16,422 nucleotides of DNA, from contig CAKRLN010000019.1 in the NCBI GenBank assembly GCA_934359535.1, forward strand, positions 1-16,422. The letters run 5' to 3'. A program made the translations under genes and the position numbers. Below, one piece after another: positions 1-7,455 of this stretch. Numbering within the stretch: the stretch's first letter is position 1; every line of letters begins with the position of its first letter. The stretch is from an uncultured Lachnospiraceae bacterium (GTDB lineage Bacteria; Bacillota; Clostridia; Lachnospirales; Lachnospiraceae). The notes below the pieces were generated by a model. The model ran no database searches. It was not told the origin of the DNA and saw only the letters and a program-made list of their open reading frames with translations.

Positions 1-65
1 GTATTTTGCCATGCTGCTTCTTCTTCGCGATGAATTTTTCTTTGGATATCTCAAACTGCTTATGC

Positions 66-94
66 AAAAACTCCGGCACTAGGCCGGAGTTTTT
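66..94 (-). terminator. Rho-independent terminator after the AAA-ATPase-like gene
   Basis: A perfect 12-bp inverted repeat (AAAAACTCCGGC at 66-77, GCCGGAGTTTTT at 83-94) encloses a 5-base loop. It begins one base after the stop codon at 96-98. The A/T ends give a U-run in either direction, so it could stop transcription from both sides. Its position makes it the terminator of the minus-strand gene. Confidence 0.85.
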
Positions 95-95
95 C

Positions 96-1676
96 TTATA
101 GCTTTTCAATCTTACACTCGTGCTGCTTACTCTTCCTATCATAGCTGATTCCAACAAGCAGAATGCTTCCTGTATACCCGGCAATTGATGACGGATATTT
201 CTTTTCCTTAATCTGTTGGATTGCTGAATCTGCATGCTGATTCCATTTTAACTCTACAACAAGAGCCGGGTATTCCGCTGAAAATTCTTTTCTCGGAATA
301 TAGATAAAATCCGCAAATCCTCTTCCAGCCGGCATTTCCCGAATCGGTTTAAAATAATACTGCATCGTAGTCAAATAGGCAATCGTCAATACACTACTTA
401 ATGAATTTTCATTATTATATTGAACAGAAGACGCATATTCCGTATGAATTTTCTCTATTTGTTCAGCCACCCTCTCCTCATCCAGATCCAATGTAGCCTC
501 CAAAAGAGCTTCTGACTCCATTTGAAACTTCTGTAGTTCATTCCATTTTTTTCGTTTTGTTGCCGTGACAAATTCCTGAATAATTTCTTCATTTGGAATA
601 TATGCCATCTGTGTTTTCTGATCGTATGCCAGATATCCCAGATGAATGAGCAGTGTCAGTACATCATCCTTGTCTGTAAAACTGACCATATCATTTTGAA
701 AAGAATTTACGTCTACCCCTACCCTTGTTCCGGACAACATTTCAATAATCGCTGTCTTTAATCCATCAAAATCCATATTGATATACGGAACAATGGATTC
801 ATAGGTTCCTGTCTGCGACCAGTAACTTTGAAAATCCCCCTGCATCATAAGACTTACAACTGCATTTGGATTGTATACATGATAATCACCAAGCTGATAG
901 CCATCATACCATCTTTTTACCTCTGAAAAATCTTTCTGATATTTTTTACAAAGTTCCCGGACCTCCTGCTCTGTAAAACCAATGTAAGGAGCCATTCTTC
1001 CTGGACTTATCATAGTAAACTGGGTAAAATTATTTAATGCCGACTGCGTTTTCAATTTTTTTATAGGAAGGATTCCTGTTAAATATGCAAGTTGGATAAA
1101 TTTTGTCGGTTCTGTCCCCTTAAACATTCCACGGAGAAAATTGATATATTCCTCCTGTATCTTCTGATTCATTGCCGCATCACGAATTAAAACGTCCCAC
1201 TCATCAATAATTACAATAAATTTTGTTCCAACCCTTGCATGAATTCCAGATAAAACCTCTGGAAGAGAGGTCTCATGGTCTGGTATTACTTTCGGATAAT
1301 ATTCTTTTAACTCCCGAATCACCTTCTGTTCAATATACGAAACGACATTTTGAGGTTCTCCTGCCGGTTCCATGCACCATTGAATGTCAAGATGAATCAC
1401 ATCATATGCATTTAAATGCTTCTCAAAGGATTCATCCTTAGATATGAGCAGTTTCTCAAACATCTGCTTCGAATCACAGCCTCTGCTGTAATATGCGGCA
1501 AGCATATCTGCTGTAACGGATTTTCCAAACCTTCGCGGCCGGCTGTTACAGATCCATGCCTGTTTTGTATTTAAAACCCTGTTTGTATATCTGATCATTT
1601 CTGACTTATCTACATAAATTTCAGAATTTAGTGCAACTTCAAACGCACTGTTATCCGGATTCACAAACTGTCCCAT
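96..1676 (-). CDS. AAA-ATPase-like protein with C-terminal PD-(D/E)XK nuclease-like domain
   Basis: This 526-residue cytoplasmic protein matches the AAA-ATPase-like / PDDEXK_9 architecture that is abundant in gut Firmicutes and Bacteroidetes. A Walker A variant, SRPRRFGKS (residues 45-53), carries the RPRRFGK signature of the family. A Walker B, FIVIIDEWD, lies at about 153-161, where many relatives have DEYD. Near the C-terminus an Asp in ADFIYIP (about residues 460-467) is followed by VVELKW (about 472-477) and a QIxxKKY-like stretch, the D...ExK core of PD-(D/E)XK folds. The start is supported by AGGAGG at 1684-1689, seven bases upstream. Length and both domains look intact. It stands alone between two terminators. 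The biological role of this family is not established; a defence or mobile-element-linked role has only been suggested. No toxin partner or transposase is adjacent. Confidence 0.85.
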   Translation of the reverse strand: MGQFVNPDNSAFEVALNSEIYVDKSEMIRYTNRVLNTKQAWICNSRPRRFGKSVTADMLAAYYSRGCDSKQMFEKLLISKDESFEKHLNAYDVIHLDIQWCMEPAGEPQNVVSYIEQKVIRELKEYYPKVIPDHETSLPEVLSGIHARVGTKFIVIIDEWDVLIRDAAMNQKIQEEYINFLRGMFKGTEPTKFIQLAYLTGILPIKKLKTQSALNNFTQFTMISPGRMAPYIGFTEQEVRELCKKYQKDFSEVKRWYDGYQLGDYHVYNPNAVVSLMMQGDFQSYWSQTGTYESIVPYINMDFDGLKTAIIEMLSGTRVGVDVNSFQNDMVSFTDKDDVLTLLIHLGYLAYDQKTQMAYIPNEEIIQEFVTATKRKKWNELQKFQMESEALLEATLDLDEERVAEQIEKIHTEYASSVQYNNENSLSSVLTIAYLTTMQYYFKPIREMPAGRGFADFIYIPRKEFSAEYPALVVELKWNQHADSAIQQIKEKKYPSSIAGYTGSILLVGISYDRKSKQHECKIEKL

Positions 1677-1708
1677 TCTAAGGCCTCCTGTCAGTTTTAT
1701 TTTCCTTC

Positions 1709-1717
1709 ATTCTAACA
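1709..1717 (-). promoter_or_regulatory. Candidate extended -10 promoter for the AAA-ATPase-like gene
   Basis: Read on the minus strand this is TGTTAGAAT, an extended -10 (TGn plus TAGAAT), about 33 bases upstream of the start codon. No good -35 hexamer is present at the expected distance, so the call rests on the extended -10 and on position between a terminator and the AGGAGG site. Confidence 0.35.
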
Positions 1718-1762
1718 TATCCTTCACAGAAAAACACATAGAAATACATAAAATAAGTTTTT

Positions 1763-1800
1763 AAAAGCCCCCTTCGGAGTTATCTCCAAAGAGGGCTTTT
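1763..1800 (-). terminator. Terminator-like 17-bp hairpin after the surface-protein gene remnant
   Basis: Two 17-base arms (1763-1779 and 1784-1800) enclose a 4-base loop. As minus-strand RNA the stem is fully paired, with two G-U wobbles. As plus-strand RNA those positions become C-A mismatches, which indicates selection on the minus-strand transcript. A run of four U sits at the stem base. It lies 43 bases past the stop of the remnant and just upstream of the next gene's promoter region. Confidence 0.75.
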
Positions 1801-1842
1801 TGTGTATTGGTTCATTTCGGTAACTGATTCTTCTTCAATAGA

Positions 1843-2079
1843 TTATGCGTTTTTCTTTCTTTTTGCTGCTACGCCTGCTGCCTGTAATTCCTTGTCAGTT
1901 ACAAGGTACTGTGAGCAGTGTGTCATAGCGAAGGTTGCATATCCATCTACATAAATAAACTCTGCTGCCTTCTCAAGCTGCTTGGTCTGTGGATTGTAGT
2001 AGTACAGATATACCTTTGCATTGTCTGCAAAAAAATATGCTTTGCATCTATTAACTATAATAAATGCAAAGCATATCAT
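1843..2079 (-). pseudogene. 3' remnant of a secreted surface-protein gene (THCS module)
   Basis: A 78-codon frame is open here, but only the part from about 2028 down looks inherited. That part reads KVYLYYYNPQTKQLE, then GYATFAMTHCSQYLV, and ends in a basic AKRKKNA tail. It parallels VYLYYYNEETNRIELV ... THCSTYFL near the C-terminus of the neighbouring 1605-residue protein. The first 17 or so codons, including the ATG, come from inside that neighbour's terminator hairpin and match nothing. There is no ribosome binding site, signal peptide or membrane segment. I read it as the last roughly 60 codons of a former tandem paralogue that lost the rest by deletion. A small translated protein cannot be excluded, but it would depend on read-through of a terminator. 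Its own downstream terminator (1763-1800) survives. Confidence 0.6.
2030..2076 (-). terminator. Rho-independent terminator of the LRR surface-protein gene
   Basis: On the minus strand ATATGCTTTGCAT (2076-2064) pairs perfectly with ATGCAAAGCATAT (2047-2035) across a 16-base loop, and a run of six T follows at once (2034-2029). It lies 57 bases after the stop codon of the large gene. Each arm is itself a short ATGC/GCAT dyad. Confidence 0.85.
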
Positions 2080-2132
2080 AAGTAAACACGAATCACGAAA
2101 AAAGTACGATTATTTTCGTCATTTTCTGTTAT

Positions 2133-5100
2133 TTAGATCTCTTTTTTGTCTTTCCTGCGTTTTCCAGCAAATACAAGCATTCCAACTCCAATGGCTGCGC
2201 CTGCTGCCGGAAGGAATGGCATGTTGTTGTCACTGGTGTCTGCGGATTTTGCAGAACCGTTCTTTCCATCCGATGATGTTGTTGAAATTCCATAGGTTGA
2301 CGGTGTATCTGTTGAAAGGAAATAGGTTGAGCAGTGAGTTAATGTATAAGTTACATATCCAGCTTCTACCGTTAATCCCTTTCCACCAACCAATTCAATA
2401 CGATTAGTTTCTTCATTATAATAATACAGATATACAACATCACCATTTTTGTATTCATTACCAACGTAGGTCTTTACCTGTGCTGGTCCTGGAAGCGCTC
2501 CATGGTAGCCATCAATCGTGATGTATAATCCATTCGTCTGTCCTGTTAATGCTTTGATCTTCTCTTTCCTATCCGAATCGAAGGAAATAGAAAGATTCAT
2601 CTTGCCATTTACAAGGTTTTCATCCTTAATTTTGCTTGGATCTAACAGACTGTAATCAAAACTCCATGAATACAACAGATTGTTATTATCATCTGCAACT
2701 CCAAAAGTAATGTCCTTATTGTTTTTCTTTGCCTGTGCAAATAAGTCTGCTGTTGTATCCGGCACTTCATCTTTGGTAATAACCTCTACCTTTGGAAGAA
2801 TCGTATTGGCCATTTTTTCTACCAGTGTCTGGACAGCCTGATCCTTTTCAACGATCTGTGTGCTGGTAACTTTTGATGGAGCACTCTGTGCACCCTTTTT
2901 CGTTGTAATCTCAGTCTTATCAATTTTCGGAAGTGTTACTTCTGTTGTCGAGCTTGAAGCTGACGACGATCCTGCGGCTCCAGATGTGCCTGGTGTTACG
3001 TTTCCTGAGTTATCTGTTCCTGGTGTACTTGGTGTATCCGGTGTACTTGGTGTATCCGGTGTACTTGGTGTATCCGGTGTACTTGGTTTATCCGGTGTAC
3101 TTGGCGTATCCGGTGTACTTGGTGTATCCGGTGTACTTGGTTTATCCGGTGTACTTGGTTTATCCGGTGTACTTGGCGTATCCGGTGTGCCTGGTGTATC
3201 CGGTGTATCTGGATTGTCCGGATAATCTGGTTCCTCTTCATCCTTTGTCCATGTTGTCTTTTCAAGCTTTTTATTGGTTAAAAGCATTGTAGAATCTAAA
3301 CTATTTTCTGCTTGCTGAACCTCAAGGTAACCATATTGAACCTCACTTGATCCAATTAATTTGCATTCACGTTTTTCCCAGTCAATCTGGTATTGATAGA
3401 ATACCTCACCATTTGTGCAGTCTTTTCCTACGTAATATTTTGCATCTGCATTTTTTCCTACATAGGAAACTTTTGATCCTTTAAATAATGCATACGGTGC
3501 ATAGGTTGAGTTATTCTCTGAAAAATACAGACCGTAAGTGCCTATATACTGGCTTGGACCGCTCGCATAGTCAAAGGAATTAATCTCCATCATCTGCATT
3601 GCACTGGTGCTATATGACGATAACAGTCCACCTGCAAACATTACCTGCAATTTGATCTTTTTCTCTTTTAATACCTTAAAAGTATCATCGTCTATCTGAT
3701 AATATGTTCTTGGAATATAAACCTTTAAGGTGTCACCGGTCTTTGCATCCGATAAAAGCTTTTTAAATTCGTCTGTCAGTTCAACATCTGAATAGCTGCC
3801 TTTCTTGAATTCCACCATCTGTGTATATCCAGTTTTGTCAGCTTTGGCATATCCGGACTTCTTACCCTTTATATTATTCGAGTAGAAGGTATCCTCATTT
3901 GTGAGAACATAGAACAAATTCTCATTTAAGGCGCCATTCCATGAAGTAGAACTATTGTTGTTTCCGAAAAATGCGAAATAGTCAAACTGCTCCTCAAGAG
4001 TCTCTTTGTCCAATCCAAATATTTTATAATTACCATCCTGTGCAGTCCGGATAAAGACACTCATAAGATCCTTATAAGCTGCAAAATCTTCAATCTCAAA
4101 TACGGAAATTGGATTTTCAGTAAAGTATTTTGCATACTGCTCAAGCTTCTCCGGCTGTTCCTTCGGTGCATGTAAAACAATTGGATCGGTTCCATTCCAA
4201 TTTGCAAGTTTGGAGGAACTAATGTCATAATCCAGACTCACCTTGGAATCCATAGCAGAAGACAGATAAAGCGTTAAGCCTTTGTTGTTGTCCTTAAGAT
4301 AGGTCAAAAGCTCCGGCGATAATGTATAATCTCCAACCGTTGCCAGCTCCCCTGTATTATGTTCCAGTGAATAAGTAATAAATGAGTCAGTCAGTTCCGG
4401 ATAAACTCTTGCATAGCTGTAATTCTGACCATTCGAATTATTTCTTGACATGGAATACAGAATCCAGTTTTCATTGTCCTTAAATTCCGATGTCAGATTT
4501 GCGGCTTCAATCGCCTCTCTGGAAAGTTCATTGCCCCAGATCTGTAACGGACCATCTGTTGTTTCATATCCATGTCCATAGGCAAACAATCCCTCTTCTG
4601 TACATAATCCACGAAGATTCGGAAGGCTTGTAAGTGCATTGTTGTATAAATAGAGCTCATATACTTTGGTAAGCTTGGATATCGAATTTCCAATGCTTGT
4701 AAGCTTCTTATTGTCTGTAATGGCAATACGGTTCAGGTTGGTAAAATTACCAAGACAGTCCGGAATGCTCGTAAGGTCATTATTCCCTCTTACATAAAAC
4801 CGATAAAGTCCGGTAAGATTCTCAAGCTCATTTGAAATCGTTGTCAGCTTTGTTCTTTCAAGGCTAAGATCTGAAAGCTTAGTCAGTTTTCCGATGCCTT
4901 TTGTTTCTGTCAAATCTGCATACGAAATGGAAAGTGATCCAAGCTCTGACAGTTTGGAAATCTCATCCAGGTTCTTAACATCCGTACAACATAAAGCAAG
5001 CGAAACCAGCTTGCTCTGCTTATCCAGATTTTTTACGTGAATCTTATCATCCGACTCATAATTCAGCTTCTGGAGTGTTAAAGACTGCAGCTCTCCATTC

Positions 5101-6950
5101 TCAGGAAGAATTACCTGCTCTACCTCTGCTGTAAAATCAAGCTGCGTTAAATTTTTTAATTTGCTGAAATCAGCTTTTTTCATAGAATCTGAATTTGTAT
5201 AATCCCAAATTCTTAAGCGTGTCAACTGGTCTAAGTCACTTAATACATCCAAGCATTCCTGTGTCACATCAAGAATTTCCAGTTCTTCTACTTTTGCCAG
5301 AACCGTTTTGATCGATGCATAAGAAGCATTATCAATTTCCTTTATACTTAATGTTTTCAGCTTGGTAAGATTATTTAAGGCTTCGACGTCTTTAATTTTT
5401 GGAGAAATAGACAGATCTGTTAATTCCGTCTGGTTGGCAATGCTGCTTACACTTAAAACCTTATCATCATCGCCAGTTCCATATCTGTAATCCAGACGGG
5501 TCAGTTTACTTTTTCCATTACAAATCAGATCAAAGGACTCCTGATCAATACCATATACTGTCAAATCACGGAGATTTTCCAGTTTGCTGAGCTCTTCATA
5601 GCAGTTCTTTTCAACCGCTTTGTCCTGAAACTCACTTTCAAAATTCACTCTCTCAAGGTTTCTGAATACGGAAGCTAATCCTGTAAAATCAGTAACTTCT
5701 CCAATAGTTCCATATAAAGAAGAGCACTGCAGTGCTTCTTTTACAGAAATCACATTATCACCATCACTGTCAGCATTTTTCAATAAATATGCATACAGAT
5801 TCTGATCCGGAATATAATACTGTGATACCTGATCTCCAGTTGTAACAACCTCATTAACCTCACCGAAATTGGCTTCTACCCATTCGGTATCCTCCGCAAA
5901 GAGTTTTGGAATCTTGCTTAAAACCTCTGGCTTTAACAGCTCTGTATTCTCTGCCATACTTAATGTTTTCAGACTGCTCATACCGGTAATATCGGAAATA
6001 CTCTTCAAGCCACATCTGCTTACGTTAAGACTTTCAAGCTTTGTAAGGTTATTCACTTCTGCCGGAAGTGTAGTGAGTCTGTCATTGTCGGACAGATCAA
6101 GTGTTTTCAGATTGGAAAGCTGTGTGATCGTATTCCATGAACTGTCTTCTATGTTGTAAGAAATCTTTAAGTTTTCAAGCTGTGTCATACCAGAAACGGC
6201 TGCTTCCCAGCTTCTTCCCACCAATCCACGCAACTGTAAAGAATTCAGACCGGTCATATCCGTCCGGTCAATCGACACATCAGACGCTTCAATTGTCAGG
6301 GAACGCAACGATGTCGCGGTCTCACTGCTGAGATCACTCGCTGAAAAGCTGACATTCGGCTGTCTTACGGTCAGTGATGTCAATCTGCTTTGCATTGCAT
6401 GCCAGTTATAAATAACATGACAGTTTACTGTCAGATCCGTAAGATTTGGAAGTATTTTACTAATCCCATATAAATATTCCACAGATGAATCTTCCGGAAT
6501 CACAAAGCTTGTCATCCCTTTTACTTCACCATATGTGATATTGATTGTCTCACCGGTTTTGTTCAACTGCTGTGCGATCAGATCAAATAATTCCTCATTA
6601 TCTGACCGATCCAGACACTGATCGTCATGTTGAATCGCATACTGTGCGTCAGTTGTTGCCACAATTGTCGAATCCGAAATAGCTCCTGTGTCTGACAACT
6701 CTGCTGTCTCCGAATCTTCGCTCGCCGGCTCGGCTTCTTCGGTCTCTGACTCTGTCTCATCATTCTGCAATTCTTCAGTCTCAGATTGTTGATCTTCCAC
6801 TGTCGAATCAGACATTTCCTCAGATCCCGCATCGACATCTGAGCTTGTCTCTGCCTGAACTAAAAGCGGGGATGCAGGAATCTGTGTTGCCAGCATACCA
6901 GCCGCTAAAAGCAGTGCCAGAAGACGCTTACTTCTTCCTTTCATAATCAT
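2133..6950 (-). CDS. Giant leucine-rich-repeat cell-surface protein
   Basis: A 1605-residue exported protein. Residues 1-33 form a signal peptide (likely cleavage after VQA), followed by an acidic Ser/Thr/Glu stretch to about residue 95. Leucine-rich repeats with spacing such as LKTLDLSDN fill about 150-340 and about 420-790. Between them lies an EF-hand-like loop, DSDGDNVISVKE (394-405), with acidic residues at positions 1, 3, 5 and 12, so calcium binding is plausible. Residues about 800-1235 hold a non-LRR region I cannot name. A Pro/Thr/Asp stalk (about 1240-1310) precedes a C-terminal module ending in THCSTYFL (about 1535-1543). The end carries LPAAG (1580-1584), a hydrophobic span and KRRKDKK, arranged like a sortase signal but without the canonical motif. 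Two in-frame ATGs are possible: an AAAGGAG lies 4 bases before the first and 10 before the second (M3). Ligand binding or adhesion is inference. Gram-positive LRR proteins vary widely in target. Confidence 0.85.
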   Translation of the reverse strand: MIMKGRSKRLLALLLAAGMLATQIPASPLLVQAETSSDVDAGSEEMSDSTVEDQQSETEELQNDETESETEEAEPASEDSETAELSDTGAISDSTIVATTDAQYAIQHDDQCLDRSDNEELFDLIAQQLNKTGETINITYGEVKGMTSFVIPEDSSVEYLYGISKILPNLTDLTVNCHVIYNWHAMQSRLTSLTVRQPNVSFSASDLSSETATSLRSLTIEASDVSIDRTDMTGLNSLQLRGLVGRSWEAAVSGMTQLENLKISYNIEDSSWNTITQLSNLKTLDLSDNDRLTTLPAEVNNLTKLESLNVSRCGLKSISDITGMSSLKTLSMAENTELLKPEVLSKIPKLFAEDTEWVEANFGEVNEVVTTGDQVSQYYIPDQNLYAYLLKNADSDGDNVISVKEALQCSSLYGTIGEVTDFTGLASVFRNLERVNFESEFQDKAVEKNCYEELSKLENLRDLTVYGIDQESFDLICNGKSKLTRLDYRYGTGDDDKVLSVSSIANQTELTDLSISPKIKDVEALNNLTKLKTLSIKEIDNASYASIKTVLAKVEELEILDVTQECLDVLSDLDQLTRLRIWDYTNSDSMKKADFSKLKNLTQLDFTAEVEQVILPENGELQSLTLQKLNYESDDKIHVKNLDKQSKLVSLALCCTDVKNLDEISKLSELGSLSISYADLTETKGIGKLTKLSDLSLERTKLTTISNELENLTGLYRFYVRGNNDLTSIPDCLGNFTNLNRIAITDNKKLTSIGNSISKLTKVYELYLYNNALTSLPNLRGLCTEEGLFAYGHGYETTDGPLQIWGNELSREAIEAANLTSEFKDNENWILYSMSRNNSNGQNYSYARVYPELTDSFITYSLEHNTGELATVGDYTLSPELLTYLKDNNKGLTLYLSSAMDSKVSLDYDISSSKLANWNGTDPIVLHAPKEQPEKLEQYAKYFTENPISVFEIEDFAAYKDLMSVFIRTAQDGNYKIFGLDKETLEEQFDYFAFFGNNNSSTSWNGALNENLFYVLTNEDTFYSNNIKGKKSGYAKADKTGYTQMVEFKKGSYSDVELTDEFKKLLSDAKTGDTLKVYIPRTYYQIDDDTFKVLKEKKIKLQVMFAGGLLSSYSTSAMQMMEINSFDYASGPSQYIGTYGLYFSENNSTYAPYALFKGSKVSYVGKNADAKYYVGKDCTNGEVFYQYQIDWEKRECKLIGSSEVQYGYLEVQQAENSLDSTMLLTNKKLEKTTWTKDEEEPDYPDNPDTPDTPGTPDTPSTPDKPSTPDKPSTPDTPSTPDTPSTPDKPSTPDTPSTPDTPSTPDTPSTPGTDNSGNVTPGTSGAAGSSSASSSTTEVTLPKIDKTEITTKKGAQSAPSKVTSTQIVEKDQAVQTLVEKMANTILPKVEVITKDEVPDTTADLFAQAKKNNKDITFGVADDNNNLLYSWSFDYSLLDPSKIKDENLVNGKMNLSISFDSDRKEKIKALTGQTNGLYITIDGYHGALPGPAQVKTYVGNEYKNGDVVYLYYYNEETNRIELVGGKGLTVEAGYVTYTLTHCSTYFLSTDTPSTYGISTTSSDGKNGSAKSADTSDNNMPFLPAAGAAIGVGMLVFAGKRRKDKKEI
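3027..3188 (-). repeat. Nine tandem 18-bp repeats encoding TPD(T/K)PS
   Basis: Nine in-frame 18-base units encode TPDTPS or TPDKPS, with degenerate PDNPDTPDTPG sequence before and TPG after. The unit is a multiple of three, so copy-number change alters stalk length without breaking the frame. Units differ mainly at one codon (ACA or AAA). This is a typical wall-spanning stalk. Confidence 0.95.
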
Positions 6951-6999
6951 AATTCTCCTTTGTTTTTAGTACTGCAGTCACAGACTACAATCCATGACT

Positions 7000-7029
7000 A
7001 TTTTAATCCTTTCATCGCATAAAAGTAAA
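7000..7029 (-). promoter_or_regulatory. Candidate promoter of the LRR surface-protein gene
   Basis: On the minus strand TTTACT (7029-7024) and TAAAAT (7005-7000) are separated by 18 bases. The -10 matches five of six consensus bases and the -35 four of six. It would give a leader of about 40 bases before the AAAGGAG site and the start at 6950. Confidence 0.4.
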
Positions 7030-7268
7030 TATATTTTTAAGAAAACTGACACATTTTTTTCACACATTGTTACAGTTCACACGCGCCATTCGCAAAACGC
7101 ACGTTCCGTGCTTTTCCGCTCTATGATGATGCCTGGAATGTTATGCATGAATTCGCTATGTCCCTTCGTGTGTCACCTGCTCCTGTATCACTTTGTATAA
7201 ATTCTACATGATCTGGGTATGCTTTTCATATGCTGTAACAGACACACACCTTCCATCGTGAAGGTTAT

Positions 7269-7304
7269 TGGGTACTTTTCTCTCATAATACTGAAAAGTA
7301 CCCA
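7269..7304. repeat. Perfect 12-bp inverted repeat, possible operator or hairpin
   Basis: TGGGTACTTTTC (7269-7280) and GAAAAGTACCCA (7293-7304) are exact reverse complements around a 12-base loop. No U-run follows on either strand, so it does not look like a terminator. The loop contains TATTAT on the minus strand, which resembles a -10 box. It lies about 320 bases upstream of the LRR gene. An AAGTACCCAC string recurs inside the nearby terminator. Confidence 0.6.
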
Positions 7305-7354
7305 CAATATCCCCAGAAAAAGCTTAAGTCATGAGAAATTGGGATCAAATAAAG

Positions 7355-7391
7355 AAAAATTCCCAGAAAGTACCCACCGTACCTCTGGGAA
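7355..7391 (-). terminator. Rho-independent terminator of the glmM-vanZ unit
   Basis: As minus-strand RNA, UUCCCAGA (7391-7384) pairs with UCUGGGAA (7367-7360). Inside it GUAC pairs with GUAC around a GGUGG loop. Five U follow (7359-7355). It lies about 65 bases after the vanZ-like stop codon. Confidence 0.8.
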
Positions 7392-7455
7392 AAATAAACA
7401 AACTATGAAAGGAGCACTGCCATGCTTATATTCCTTCTCTATTGTATCGCAAGGA

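Larger units (their letters stand above)
6951..7455 (-). other. 505-base non-coding stretch between the vanZ-like and LRR genes
   Basis: No convincing gene lies here on either strand. The stretch holds the terminator of the glmM-vanZ unit (7355-7391), a perfect inverted repeat (7269-7304), a candidate promoter (7000-7029), and a small GCACG/CGTGC hairpin with a three-base loop at 7099-7111. Plus-strand open frames that cross it continue antisense into the vanZ-like gene and show no family signature. I see no known riboswitch consensus. Confidence 0.7.

Noticed and set aside
1..80. An open minus-strand frame running off the left edge (HKQFEISKEKF and onwards)
   Set aside because: It has no ATG and no clear ribosome binding site, and its upstream end lies inside the terminator hairpin. 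Too short to call without the sequence to the left.
96..1676. A defence system built around the AAA-ATPase-like/nuclease protein
   Set aside because: It is a single gene between terminators with no partner gene. The family is widespread and its role unproven, so no system can be claimed.
2035..2076. Nested inverted repeat considered as a site-specific recombination or inversion site
   Set aside because: The run of T directly after the 3' arm on the minus strand, and its place after the large gene's stop, make a terminator the simpler reading. There is no recombinase gene in the window.
3004..3231. Repeat array considered as CRISPR
   Set aside because: The units are contiguous, in frame and have no spacers.
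2860..3292. Long plus-strand and alternate minus-strand frames over the repeat array
   Set aside because: An 18-base unit is divisible by three, so all frames stay open with periodic low-complexity translations. Only the TPD(T/K)PS frame is part of a full protein.
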